A stretch of DNA of 64,000 nucleotides from Hymenobacter wooponensis (GTDB taxonomy: Bacteria > Bacteroidota > Bacteroidia > Cytophagales > Hymenobacteraceae), in the NCBI RefSeq assembly GCF_004745865.1, contig NZ_SRKZ01000002.1, positions 496,001 to 560,000 of the forward strand. The letters run 5' to 3'. The notes under the pieces were generated by a model, which worked only from the letters and a program-made list of their open reading frames with translations, was not told the origin of the DNA and ran no database searches. Shown here one piece after another: positions 1-7,558 of this stretch (position 1 is its first letter; each line of letters begins with the position of its first letter). A program made the position numbers and the translations under genes.

Positions 1-2
1 AG

Positions 3-1100
3 CGGGAGTTGGCGGAGGCCCTGCGCCGCGGGGAAGCGGAGCTGCGGTTCCTGGCCGACAGCATCCCGCAGCTGATTTGGACGGCCACGGCCGAAGGATT
101 CATTGATTACTACAACCAGCACACCGGCGACTACACCGGCCTGTCGGCTCAGGAGCTGGGCCCTACGGGGTGGGTTGCCCTGCTCGACCCCACTGAGCAG
201 GCCGCAGCCGCCCGCCGCTGGGTGCATTGTGTAGCCTCCGGCGACGCGTACGAGGGCCTCTATCGCATGCGCCGCCACGATGGGCAGTATCGCTGGCACA
301 TCATTAGAGCGCGGCAACTAGCCGACTCACGTGGCCTACGCTGGTTTGGTGCGTGCACTGATGTAGACGACCAACACCGCCTGCGCGAAGTGCTCCAGAC
401 GCAGTATGATGAGCTGGCCCGCACCAACCGCGACTTGGACACCTTCGTGTACACGGCCTCCCACGACCTTAAGCAGCCCCTGTTTAACCTGCGCGGCCTG
501 TTTGAAGAGCTGCGCCGCACGGCCACCTTCCAAGACTCCGAGCAGGAACAGCTCCTTGAAATGGTTGATGAATCTCTGCGTCAGCTTGATGGTACCCTGC
601 AAGAGCTAGCCGCTACCGTACAGGACCAGCGGGAGCTTGCGGCCCCTACCGAGGATTTAGATTTGCGCAGTGTGCTAGAGGAGGTTCTGCTGGGCCTGCG
701 TACGCAGGTGCACGAGGCCCAGGCTACTATTGACTTGGAGCTGAGCGCCGCCCCTACGCTAGTGTACGGCCGCGCTAACCTGCGGAGCGTATTGCACAAC
801 CTGCTCAGCAATGCCCTTAAGTTTACGCACCCCGCCCGCCCCGCCCACGTGCAGATTGCCACCTCCCTCTCCGAAACTGGGCAGCCTCAGCTCACCGTTC
901 GGGATAATGGCCTAGGCATGGAGCTTCGGCAAGACCCCTTCACCTCCTTTCAACTATTTGAGCGTCAAAACCCACAAGTAGCGGGCGCGGGCGTTGGCCT
1001 CTACTTAGTCCAGCGCATTCTTGATAGTAGGGGTGGGCACCTGGAAGTTACCAGCACCGTAGGCCAGGGTACCACGTTCACGGTTCACTGGTTCGAGTAA
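3..1100 (+). CDS. PAS-domain sensor histidine kinase, 5' end cut by window edge
   Basis: The reading frame is already open at the window edge, so the N-terminus is missing; the TTG at 9 is probably an internal Leu codon. A PAS_3-type domain covers about visible residues 15-125 and ends in the usual WFGACTDVDD-like segment. A coiled linker leads to the dimerisation/phosphoacceptor helix TASHDLKQP (His near 152). An HATPase domain follows with the N-box NLLSNALKF (near 265), DNGLGM (near 300) and GAGVGLYLV (near 328). No transmembrane segment is visible, so the signal is probably cytoplasmic unless the missing part holds one. It closely resembles the kinase core of the six-PAS kinase at 23224-26313. 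The partner regulator is not visible here. Catalytic motifs are intact. Confidence 0.9.
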   Translation, partial: RELAEALRRGEAELRFLADSIPQLIWTATAEGFIDYYNQHTGDYTGLSAQELGPTGWVALLDPTEQAAAARRWVHCVASGDAYEGLYRMRRHDGQYRWHIIRARQLADSRGLRWFGACTDVDDQHRLREVLQTQYDELARTNRDLDTFVYTASHDLKQPLFNLRGLFEELRRTATFQDSEQEQLLEMVDESLRQLDGTLQELAATVQDQRELAAPTEDLDLRSVLEEVLLGLRTQVHEAQATIDLELSAAPTLVYGRANLRSVLHNLLSNALKFTHPARPAHVQIATSLSETGQPQLTVRDNGLGMELRQDPFTSFQLFERQNPQVAGAGVGLYLVQRILDSRGGHLEVTSTVGQGTTFTVHWFE

Positions 1101-1159
1101 GCTGATGGCCTAGCCTATGGTTGAGTAGCAGGCATTGTGGAGGCTGGCCTTTACGCAAG

Positions 1160-1999
1160 CTATCGGGAAGAAGAGCGGGCCACGTACTTCCGCTTGCTGC
1201 TTTTGCCAGGCGGGCTTTTTTGGGCGGGCGTTGGCAGAGCAAACACTACAGGCAGCTCACATACCACGGTTACGGCGCGGCCATCTAAACGGGCGGGCAC
1301 CCAAGTGGCAGGCAATAGCTTAGCCACACGCAAGGCCTCGGCATCGCAGCCACCGCCTAGCTTCTTTACCACGCGATAGTCAGAGGTTTTGCCCTCGGCA
1401 TCAATTAAGAAGGCTACTTTGGCCGTGCCAGTGATACGGCGCTGCAGAGCCTGAGCGGGGTACTTTAGATTCTCCCGAATTACGCTTTGCATGGCCTCTA
1501 GGCCACCAATGTACACGGGCTTCCTTTCCAGGTGTAGCGTGTCGCGGCAGTCGTCTTCCTCGCTCCACAGCTTGAATATACATTTATCATTGGTGCCGGC
1601 TTTACTGAAGAGCACCTGCCGGTAAGTGTAGTCGTAGTTCTGTTCCAGGGTACCCTCAGGCGTGTAGAACTCCCACATGCCTACCTTCTGGTCTAGCTCA
1701 TAAGAGCCCCGCTCCCTTACAATTTCGCTATTGGGGTAGTAGGTGGTCCAGGTGCTGTCTTTTTGGCCTTTGCTGTAGTAGCCACTGGTGAGAAGCAGGT
1801 TGTTCTTACCGCTGTACTTTCTGTAAGCGCCCTGTTTAACTGCTTTGTTCGTGCTCAGTACCGAATACTCCTCCTTGTATGCCGGATTTTGGTGCGTAGT
1901 AACCACCTTCTGCACTTGCTGACCAAATCCCCATGCAGGAGCAAAGAGTAGTAAAAAACTCAGTGTGCTCCGAAAAAGTGCAAGTAAAAATTCTTTCAT
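1160..1999 (-). CDS. TonB C-terminal-domain protein with MORN/YwqK-like repeats
   Basis: 279 aa. A hydrophobic N-terminus ending near GFGQQ looks like a signal peptide of about 27 residues, so the protein is exported. Residues 35-130 hold short Gly-Tyr-Trp repeats (KQGAYRKYSG, TSGYYSKGQKDSTW, KVGMWEFYTPEG) of the YwqK/MORN-like kind. Residues 165-255 look like a TonB C-terminal domain: GGLEAMQSVIRENLKYP, then GTAKVAFLIDAEG and a closing PVVF strand. The tail is basic and Ser/Lys rich. The usual TonB transmembrane anchor and proline-rich span are absent, so it is probably a periplasmic TonB-C-like protein rather than an energy transducer. It converges with the kinase upstream. Function unknown. 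Confidence 0.75.
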   Translation of the reverse strand: MKEFLLALFRSTLSFLLLFAPAWGFGQQVQKVVTTHQNPAYKEEYSVLSTNKAVKQGAYRKYSGKNNLLLTSGYYSKGQKDSTWTTYYPNSEIVRERGSYELDQKVGMWEFYTPEGTLEQNYDYTYRQVLFSKAGTNDKCIFKLWSEEDDCRDTLHLERKPVYIGGLEAMQSVIRENLKYPAQALQRRITGTAKVAFLIDAEGKTSDYRVVKKLGGGCDAEALRVAKLLPATWVPARLDGRAVTVVCELPVVFALPTPAQKSPPGKSSKRKYVARSSSR

Positions 2000-2295
2000 A
2001 CCAACTCAGACTACAAGCCGCAGCTCCCTAAAACAAATGGAATCAACAACACCAGGCCTATTTAACGCCCAGCAAAGCAAATTACAGTAAATATAACAAA
2101 ACAAAGCCCACCTCCTTTATCAAGCCAAGCTATCCTGTGCGTGTGCGGCTTGGCTAGGCAGAAGAGTTTCCCTGTGCTCTGTGCACACGTGCTACTAGCA
2201 ATTCGTGCAGAGCTGCTGTTTCTTGGGGTAAGGCAACAGTGAAATTGTACTAGCCTAGGCCACTCCGTGGGCTTATTGGGTAGTGGCCTAGCAGC
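2000..2295. other. Intergenic gap without a recognised gene
   Basis: About 300 bases between two minus-strand genes. The first half is A/T-rich and presumably carries the promoter of the TonB-C protein. The rest has several TAGGCC/GGCCTA words (for example in the stretch near 2250). I see no RNA gene, convincing ORF or clear terminator. Confidence 0.5.
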
Positions 2296-2724
2296 TTACC
2301 ATTGCTTAGTGCGAAGGGGGGCTCCTACTTCAGGCTGCTGGTTCTGGAGCCACTCCACGGCCTGTGCTACATCGTCGAAGGCCGTGGCTATCGGAAATAC
2401 AACATCTAGCTGCGACTGGTCGAACACCAAGCGGCTCAGCAGGTGCGGCGAGTACACCCAGGCCAGGTACCGTAAGCCCGCCTTAGCCATGGCGGGCAGC
2501 CACTCGCGGGCGCCCCAACTAATTCCCTCGGCCCAGGGGCGCGTAATCAGGATGTTGTCGTTGAGCAGCTTAGAAGTTTGCTGGGCCCGCTGATGCTCTA
2601 GTAGCAGGGCGCAGCCTTCTTTGGCTACTGCCTCGTTTAGCGCGCCATACCATTGCGCATATAGCCACTGATGCTGATCGTCGTACTGAATACGTAAACA
2701 AGATGTTTGGGCAAGCAGGCGCAT
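2296..2724 (-). CDS. Short STAS/SpoIIAA-like protein, paralogue 1 of 3
   Basis: 142 aa, no signal peptide or membrane span, predicted cytosolic. It shares a pattern with the proteins at 21766-22182 and 13373-13807: an N-terminal beta hairpin ending in a Trp (LYAQWYG), a helix, the motif LNDN, a Trp-rich turn (ISWGAREWLPAMAKAGL), AWVYSP with SRL, and a C-terminal FDDVAQAVEWL helix. The alternation of strands and helices resembles the STAS/SpoIIAA-like fold. That assignment is inference from pattern, not from a search. No operon partner is evident. A regulatory or anti-sigma-antagonist-like role is possible but unproven. The start is the only reasonable ATG. Confidence 0.6.
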   Translation of the reverse strand: MRLLAQTSCLRIQYDDQHQWLYAQWYGALNEAVAKEGCALLLEHQRAQQTSKLLNDNILITRPWAEGISWGAREWLPAMAKAGLRYLAWVYSPHLLSRLVFDQSQLDVVFPIATAFDDVAQAVEWLQNQQPEVGAPLRTKQW

Positions 2725-2835
2725 AGTTCAAGATAAGCACTACCGCCCGAAGGTCTTTCTCTTTTCAGTAATTCCTAAATAAGTTAACAGAGGCGGCCTA
2801 AAGTACTATCGTTCATGGCACCTAGCTTCAGTCAC

Positions 2836-2871
2836 AAAAAAGCCCCACCTACATACTAGGTGGGGCTTTTT
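2836..2871 (-). terminator. Rho-independent terminator of the DUF4136 lipoprotein gene
   Basis: Perfect stem AGCCCCACCT/AGGTGGGGCT with A-tract on one side and T-tract on the other. It lies 20 bases past the stop codon of the minus-strand lipoprotein gene. Confidence 0.85.
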
Positions 2872-2890
2872 ACGAAAGGATGAGAGGTGC

Positions 2891-3496
2891 TTATTTCTTT
2901 TCCTCTACCGGAAATTTGTCTAGAATGTCTTTGGAAGCCTTGGCAAACTCCTCGCCTATGCGGGCGGGGTTGCCTACGGGGTCGGCCATAGAACCGCGCC
3001 ATACCAGGTTGTGCGTGCGGGCATCTACTACGTCTAAGATCATGGTGCCTTCTTGGTACGTTTCTGTGCGGTACCCCGTGTTATAATAAGGAGTAGTGTA
3101 CCAGTAGCCGTAGTTAATGGGCAAAAACCGGCCCCGATACGACATAGCGTATGGGAAGGCATACCCTGGGGCTGGAGGGTTAGATACGGTCCGCTCGGCC
3201 TCTTCAATGTAGAGGTGATACGTGAGGTAGAAGTCAGGCTTGGCATTGCCCTGCACCTGCCGGATGCCTCGTTTAGCCATCTCGGTATTGATGGCGTTCT
3301 GAATCATCTCGTCGTTGAGGGAGCTTTTGTAGATAGGATTTTGGGAGTCGGCCGATTTCACATCGGTTTTCGCCCAGTCATAGGTGCGGTAACGGCTAAA
3401 ATCGACGCCGGGCTTTTGCTGAACGGCAACCGGCGACGAGCAACTGCTGAGCAGCCCAATGAGTAGCAGCAGCGCTGCATACAAAGTTGTTTTCAT
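2891..3496 (-). CDS. DUF4136 family lipoprotein
   Basis: 201 aa. The N-terminus is a lipoprotein signal with lipobox LLSSC (Cys near 19), so it should be anchored in a membrane facing the periplasm. The mature part matches DUF4136: VDFSRYRTYDW near the start, NDEMIQNAINTEMAKRGI in the middle, a Tyr-rich segment, then GTMILDVVDARTHNLVWRGS and a final helix with KDILDKFP. This family is common in Bacteroidota and proteobacteria; its molecular role is unknown. It is monocistronic, with a strong terminator just downstream and the hairpin of the neighbouring broken gene upstream. Confidence 0.9.
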   Translation of the reverse strand: MKTTLYAALLLLIGLLSSCSSPVAVQQKPGVDFSRYRTYDWAKTDVKSADSQNPIYKSSLNDEMIQNAINTEMAKRGIRQVQGNAKPDFYLTYHLYIEEAERTVSNPPAPGYAFPYAMSYRGRFLPINYGYWYTTPYYNTGYRTETYQEGTMILDVVDARTHNLVWRGSMADPVGNPARIGEEFAKASKDILDKFPVEEKK

Positions 3497-3528
3497 AGAG
3501 GAGGTAGTGAGGAGTGCGGATAAAAAAG

Positions 3529-3579
3529 AGAAGAAGGCTCACCGCTTCACCCCAGGTGGAAGCAGCTAAGCCTTCTTCT
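3529..3579 (-). terminator. Terminator downstream of the interrupted small gene
   Basis: Arms AGAAGAAGGCT and AGCCTTCTTCT enclose a loop of about 29 bases. On the minus strand the second arm is followed by a run of T (AAAAAA on the plus strand at 3522-3527). The position suggests it ends transcription of the 3712-3984 gene. Confidence 0.6.
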
Positions 3580-3711
3580 AATACTCGCTTGCCGCGGCTA
3601 GGTTTCAGGGCCTGAGCAATCAAGTTTTGTGCAGGAGAGCCTTCTAGCTGAACTATTTAAAAGCACTAACTCCACCGTAGAGGAGTTGCGCCTGGGGGTT
3701 CAGCGGTAGGC

Positions 3712-3984
3712 CTATACGTGGGGCCGGCGGGCCAGGTACCCTTCGGCTTCGCGCTGCACCAGCTCCCGGAAAGGCTCCATATCGGCGGGCTTCAGTTTCT
3801 CGCCGGATACTTTCTCGTAGGTCTCGCGGATGCTGTCGGCTAGGTGTTTAACCTTTTTAGCGATGTCTTTCTCTTCAATATTTTCTTCGTCGAGGATGCG
3901 GTGCAGCTCTTCCTTGGGAATGGGCGACAGGCCGCCGGGGGAGCTCTAATCGGAGCTGCCGGTAGAATTCTGGTTTTGAGCCAT
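3712..3984 (-). pseudogene. Small acidic/basic helical protein gene interrupted by an in-frame amber codon
   Basis: Read on the minus strand from the ATG at 3984, 12 codons (MAQNQNSTGSSD) are followed by TAG at 3948-3946. The same frame then continues open for another 77 codons to a second TAG at 3712. The downstream part looks like a real protein: PIPKEELHRILDEENIEEKD, KKVKHLADSIRETYEKVSGE, then FRELVQREAEGYLARRP, a charged helical protein. There is no ATG between the stop and a late internal Met. A single C-to-T (CAG) or G-to-T (GAG) change would create the stop. A terminator-like hairpin lies downstream. Options are a recent nonsense mutation, a sequencing error, or initiation at a non-ATG codon after the stop. 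I do not recognise the family. Confidence 0.6.
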
Positions 3985-4161
3985 GAGTATCGAGGGTGAA
4001 GTACAGCTCATTCGTACGCAGAAAGAAAACAGAGTGTTAACCTAAGTAAGTACCCCTAGGCCTGTCTTACTACAGCGGCTTTTGCTTCTTTTGTGGATTA
4101 CTGCGCTTGTAGGCCTCCTCTGGGCTGCTAGCGTGCTTTTCCACTTGCCTTACTTCTTTGC

Positions 4162-4782
4162 ATGTCTTCCTCTCCCATCACCACCATTGTTTTTGACCTA
4201 GGCGGCGTACTCATCGACTGGAACCCCCGCTACCTCTACAAGCAGCTTTTCACCGATGAGCAGGAAATGGAATCCTTCCTGAGCACCGTTACCACCTCCG
4301 ACTGGAACGAGGAGCAGGATGCCGGCCGAACCATTGCCGAGGGCACGGCCCTGCTGGTAGCCAAGCACCCCGAGCACCGCGAGCTGATTGAGCACTTCTA
4401 CGGCCGCTGGCCCGAGATGCTGGGCGGCGCCATTCAGGGCACCGTAGATGTCCTCACGGAGCTGCGCAACAGTGGCCGCTACCGCCTCTATGCTCTCACC
4501 AACTGGTCGGAAGAGACGTTCCCGATTGCGCTGGAGCAGTTTGAGTTTCTGCACTGGTTCGAGGGCATTGTGGTATCAGGCACCGAGAAGTCGCGCAAGC
4601 CTTTTGCCGATTTCTACCAAACCCTGCTCACGCGCTACCAGATTGAGCCTGGCCAGGCCGTGTTCATTGACGACAACGAGCGCAATATTCACGCGGCCCA
4701 GGCCGTAGGCCTCCAGACGGTGCACTTCCAGTCGCCGGAGCAGCTGCGGACCGAGCTAGCCGCCCTGCAGGTACTGGCCTAG
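4162..4782 (+). CDS. HAD-superfamily phosphatase, YihX-like (subfamily IA)
   Basis: 206 aa, cytosolic. Motif I is VFDLGGVLIDW with the nucleophile Asp12; the second acid is replaced by Gly, as in YihX-like proteins. Motif II is ALTNWS, motif III is the Lys in EKSRKPFADFY, and motif IV is VFIDDNERN. An alpha-helical cap lies between motifs I and II, as in subfamily IA. The expected substrate is a small sugar phosphate, but this cannot be read from sequence. The gene is single and converges with the SDR gene; a hairpin repeat lies between them. The ATG is preceded by CTTCTTTG within three bases, suggesting a very short leader. Confidence 0.88.
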   Translation: MSSSPITTIVFDLGGVLIDWNPRYLYKQLFTDEQEMESFLSTVTTSDWNEEQDAGRTIAEGTALLVAKHPEHRELIEHFYGRWPEMLGGAIQGTVDVLTELRNSGRYRLYALTNWSEETFPIALEQFEFLHWFEGIVVSGTEKSRKPFADFYQTLLTRYQIEPGQAVFIDDNERNIHAAQAVGLQTVHFQSPEQLRTELAALQVLA

Positions 4783-4784
4783 GA

Positions 4785-4880
4785 CCATCATCCCGAGCAT
4801 GTGGCGCATCAAGCCAGAGCCGAGGAATCTGGGAGTGGCCTAGAAGCTCCCCCAGATTCCTCGGCTCTGCTCGGAATGAC
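4785..4880. repeat. Dispersed inverted repeat (REP/MITE-like) in a convergent gap
   Basis: Arms AGAGCCGAGGAATCTGGGAG (4816-4835) and its near-complement (4846-4867, one extra C) enclose a loop carrying GGCCTAG. Outside them, ATCATCCCGAGCA on the left and TGCTCGGAATGACA on the right are partly complementary, extending the structure. It may also act as a bidirectional terminator. Confidence 0.65.
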
Positions 4881-4912
4881 AGTTTTTAACGGCCGAAGCC
4901 AACTCAGGTGGC

Positions 4913-5650
4913 CTAGAGCTGATCGAGGCGGCCGCCATCAACTCTAACTTCGGCACCTTGCACGAAGGCGGCATCGTCGGAGGCGAGGTAGGCAATGAGG
5001 GCGGCTACGTCTTCGGGGCGGCCCACATCAGAGCGGTCTATCTTCTCGACGCCCGATTTTATGTTGGGGTTTTCCCAAAGCATGGGCGTATCAATGGCGC
5101 CGGGCAGCACGGAGTTTACGCGCAGGCCTTTAGGCTTGCCTTCCAGCGCCGCCGAGCGGGTAAGCGAGTTGACGGCCGCCTTGGCCGCCGCATAGGGCGC
5201 TACCAACGGGCTCGTTTCAACGGCATGAATGCTGGATACGTTTACGATGTTGCCGCCTGGCTTCATGTGCAGAAACGCCTGCTTGGTGAAGTAAAATGCA
5301 CCCAGCAGGTCTACGTTCAGGATGCGCAGCCAATCCTCGCCGGTTAGCTGCTCCAGGGGTTTGAACTGCATGAGGCCGGCGTTGTTCACGATGACATCGA
5401 GGCGGCCAAACCTATCCAGCGTTTCCTTCACCGAAGCCTCTACCTGCGCTTCTACGGCCACATTGCAAACGCTGCCCCAGGCATCGGGGGCGCCGGCGGC
5501 TTTTACCTGCGGCAAAGCCTTATTTAGGTTTTCCTGGCTTAAATCAACCAGCACAAGGCGGGCGCCTTCACTGGCCAAGCGCTTGGCAGTGGCTAGGCCT
5601 ATGCCGCTGGCCCCACCCGTAATGAGAACTACTTTATCTTGGAAACGCAT
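4913..5650 (-). CDS. SDR family NAD(P)-dependent oxidoreductase
   Basis: 245 aa, classical short-chain dehydrogenase/reductase. The cofactor loop ITGGASGIGLA is at residues 10-20, NNAG at 89-92, the catalytic Ser in NVSSIH near 139, and the catalytic YAAAK at 153-157. VLPGAIDTPM follows, and the C-terminus VQGAEVRVDGG is typical. Asp36 after the second strand (VLVDLS) favours NAD(H) over NADP(H); this is inference. It begins 33 bases after the glycosidase-like gene on the same strand, so the two are likely cotranscribed. The pairing suggests oxidation or reduction of a sugar or released aglycone, but the substrate is unknown. Confidence 0.9.
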   Translation of the reverse strand: MRFQDKVVLITGGASGIGLATAKRLASEGARLVLVDLSQENLNKALPQVKAAGAPDAWGSVCNVAVEAQVEASVKETLDRFGRLDVIVNNAGLMQFKPLEQLTGEDWLRILNVDLLGAFYFTKQAFLHMKPGGNIVNVSSIHAVETSPLVAPYAAAKAAVNSLTRSAALEGKPKGLRVNSVLPGAIDTPMLWENPNIKSGVEKIDRSDVGRPEDVAALIAYLASDDAAFVQGAEVRVDGGRLDQL

Positions 5651-5683
5651 GTGTTGAGGGGATGTGGAATAGGAAATGAATGC

Positions 5684-7003
5684 TTACAGAGAGGCAGTGG
5701 AGGGGGTATTGGCCGCCGCAGTAGACGAATCCTGACTGGCCTGCTTGGCCTCTGATTTCTTGTCTTCGGCCCAGTCTTCCTTGCTTTCGTGGGGCATCAC
5801 AATGGGCACCTGCAGGCACACACTCTGGGCCGGCAGCACCTGCCGCCAGTCACTTATCAGCTGCTTGTAGGCCTCTCCTACGGGCCTGATGTTGCGGTCG
5901 AGGTCGTAGAGGCCTAGCGGGTTTACATTGCCATTGTTCTCGCGCAGGGCCGAATCCCAATCCACCTGGTCGGTGAGAGAATACCACGTAAAGCCTACAA
6001 TGGGCACCCCATCGTTGCGCACACGTAGCACGTTGGCCCACTCTTTCCAGAGCCAGTTCACGGCTTCGTCGCCGCAGGGGCCCTGCCACAGGTTGGTCTC
6101 AGTGTGCATCACGGGCAGGCGGTACCGGTCGTGGTACTGGCGCGTGATGACGTGGTAGCCGAATATCTCGCCGGAAGCGCTGGTGCTACCATCGGCCTTC
6201 ACGCGGTGCTCGTTGGTTTTGTAGTAGTCGTTGCCCATGATACACTGGTGCTTGAGGCGGTTGTGCAGGAAGAAGTGGTATTCGTCCCGCGTCATGCCGT
6301 TCTCCAGCAAGTACTCATACATCTCCGAGTCAACGCGCCGACCGTAGTTCAAATCCAGCGACAGAAACCGCTTGGCGTTCATGTGCTCAGCGGGCCCAAT
6401 GGCGGCGGGGTTCTCGGCGTGGAAGTACTCCGACGACTCGCTCTGAATGAACAGCGCGTCGGGCCGCACCTCAGCAATAGCCTTCATGGCCAGCACGTTG
6501 GCCTTCACAATGTATTTGAGCGCCGTCACGAAGGCCCTATCCGACTGCAGCTGCTCGTTCCACCAGCCATACAGGGCCGAGAACTCCGCGCAGATGTACA
6601 TTTCGTTTACGGGCGTGTAAAGCTGCACCCACGGAAAGCGCAGGGCAAAGTCGCGGGCATACTGGGCAAATAGCTCCGGAAAATCAGGGTTCTGAAAGTT
6701 CCCGAGCCAATCGGGCACTCCAAAGTGGCACAGGTCTACGATGGGCACAATGTTGCGCCGGTACAAGTCGCGGAACGTTTCGTCGGCGAAAGACCAGTCG
6801 TACTTGCCGGGGCCCAGCCAGGTGGTATGAATGGGCGGCCCGTAGCGCAGAAAGCCGATTCCGAGTTCTTCCACCAAGTCAAAATCTTTCTGCCAGAACT
6901 TGTAGTGGCCACACTTCTCCATCTCATCCATCCGCACCCGCCCGTTCTGAATAGTTGGATAGCTGTTTTCAATACCGGTAGCAAAAAGGAAGTGGGGTGT
7001 CAT
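5684..7003 (-). CDS. Glycoside hydrolase family 1-like protein
   Basis: 439 aa, no signal peptide, so probably cytosolic. It has TIM-barrel features of GH1/clan A: FWQKDFDLVEELGIGFLRYG near 36-55, then TPVNEM with candidate acid/base Glu134, and HTETN with candidate nucleophile Glu302. The end has GFTWYSLTDQVDWD followed by GLYDLDRNIRPVGEAY, resembling beta-glucosidase C-termini. The classical GH1 nucleophile motif (ITENG) is altered to HTETN, so the family call is GH1-like. About 35 residues at the C-terminus are low complexity (Ser/Ala/Thr/Lys). It is the first gene of a likely two-gene operon with the SDR. Substrate unknown. Confidence 0.8.
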   Translation of the reverse strand: MTPHFLFATGIENSYPTIQNGRVRMDEMEKCGHYKFWQKDFDLVEELGIGFLRYGPPIHTTWLGPGKYDWSFADETFRDLYRRNIVPIVDLCHFGVPDWLGNFQNPDFPELFAQYARDFALRFPWVQLYTPVNEMYICAEFSALYGWWNEQLQSDRAFVTALKYIVKANVLAMKAIAEVRPDALFIQSESSEYFHAENPAAIGPAEHMNAKRFLSLDLNYGRRVDSEMYEYLLENGMTRDEYHFFLHNRLKHQCIMGNDYYKTNEHRVKADGSTSASGEIFGYHVITRQYHDRYRLPVMHTETNLWQGPCGDEAVNWLWKEWANVLRVRNDGVPIVGFTWYSLTDQVDWDSALRENNGNVNPLGLYDLDRNIRPVGEAYKQLISDWRQVLPAQSVCLQVPIVMPHESKEDWAEDKKSEAKQASQDSSTAAANTPSTASL

Positions 7004-7558
7004 GGGCGTGGGTGCTTAACTAGAGGGGAGAAAGGAAATGAGGGCGGAGATAGGCCGCTGCCTGAAGCAAGCGCCACAATTCGTATCGGCTTACTCTGAA
7101 ATTCCGACTGGTGTTGTGCGCAGCTATCTGTTTGTTTGAAAGGCCTGCTGAGCCAAGCAGATTAAGGAGCTGCAGTGGTGGCCTAGAGCCTAACAACCAG
7201 ACCACCGTTAAGACCTCACACAGCAGCTTACTTGTATAGCTTGCCGGCTACGCTTCCACCCGGTTTTTGCAGGAACAAGCGGTATAGAATCCGGTAGGAC
7301 AGAATTTTATACTTGACGTTTCTGCGCTTGCCAACTGCGCTGACCTCAGCAAATGAAAGTGTGGTTGCTGCTGCTGAAACGGCCCTTTTGGGCCGCCAAG
7401 CAACGGCACGCATAGTTCAGCTTATCTGATATTCAATACGTTGCATATAAACAACTATTACCTCACAGCTATAACACTTCACCGGAGGGCCCGTATTTAC
7501 TGCACACCCCTTAACAGGGCTAGATTCTACTCCCTCTCTTAATAACAAAACCCTTCCT
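7004..7558. other. Intergenic region with one weak small ORF
   Basis: About 555 bases between the divergent glycosidase-like gene and the repeat-protein gene. It should hold both promoters; the last 130 bases are A/T-richer. Apart from the doubtful 61-codon ORF listed separately, I see no RNA gene, terminator or repeat beyond a GGCCTAG word near 7180. Confidence 0.5.
7228..7413 (-). CDS. Possible small basic protein, unrecognised
   Basis: 61 codons encoding a strongly basic protein (MRAVAWRPKRAV start, KYKILSYRILYRLF in the second half, SVAGKLYK end). The C-terminal half is Tyr/Lys/Arg rich and could form an amphipathic helix. It lies alone in a gap where promoters are expected. I do not recognise the family. 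Codon use gives no strong support, and it could be a chance ORF. Confidence 0.3.
   Translation of the reverse strand: MRAVAWRPKRAVSAAATTLSFAEVSAVGKRRNVKYKILSYRILYRLFLQKPGGSVAGKLYK

Noticed and set aside
1135..1379. Two short plus frames after the first kinase
   Set aside because: They overlap the C-terminus of the TonB-C gene on the other strand and show no protein-like features.
3946..3948. Amber codon read as pyrrolysine
   Set aside because: No pyl genes, no methylamine methyltransferase context, and not expected in this lineage.
6104..6673. Open antisense frame over the glycosidase-like gene
   Set aside because: The glycosidase frame has complete motifs; GC-rich codons commonly leave such shadow frames open.
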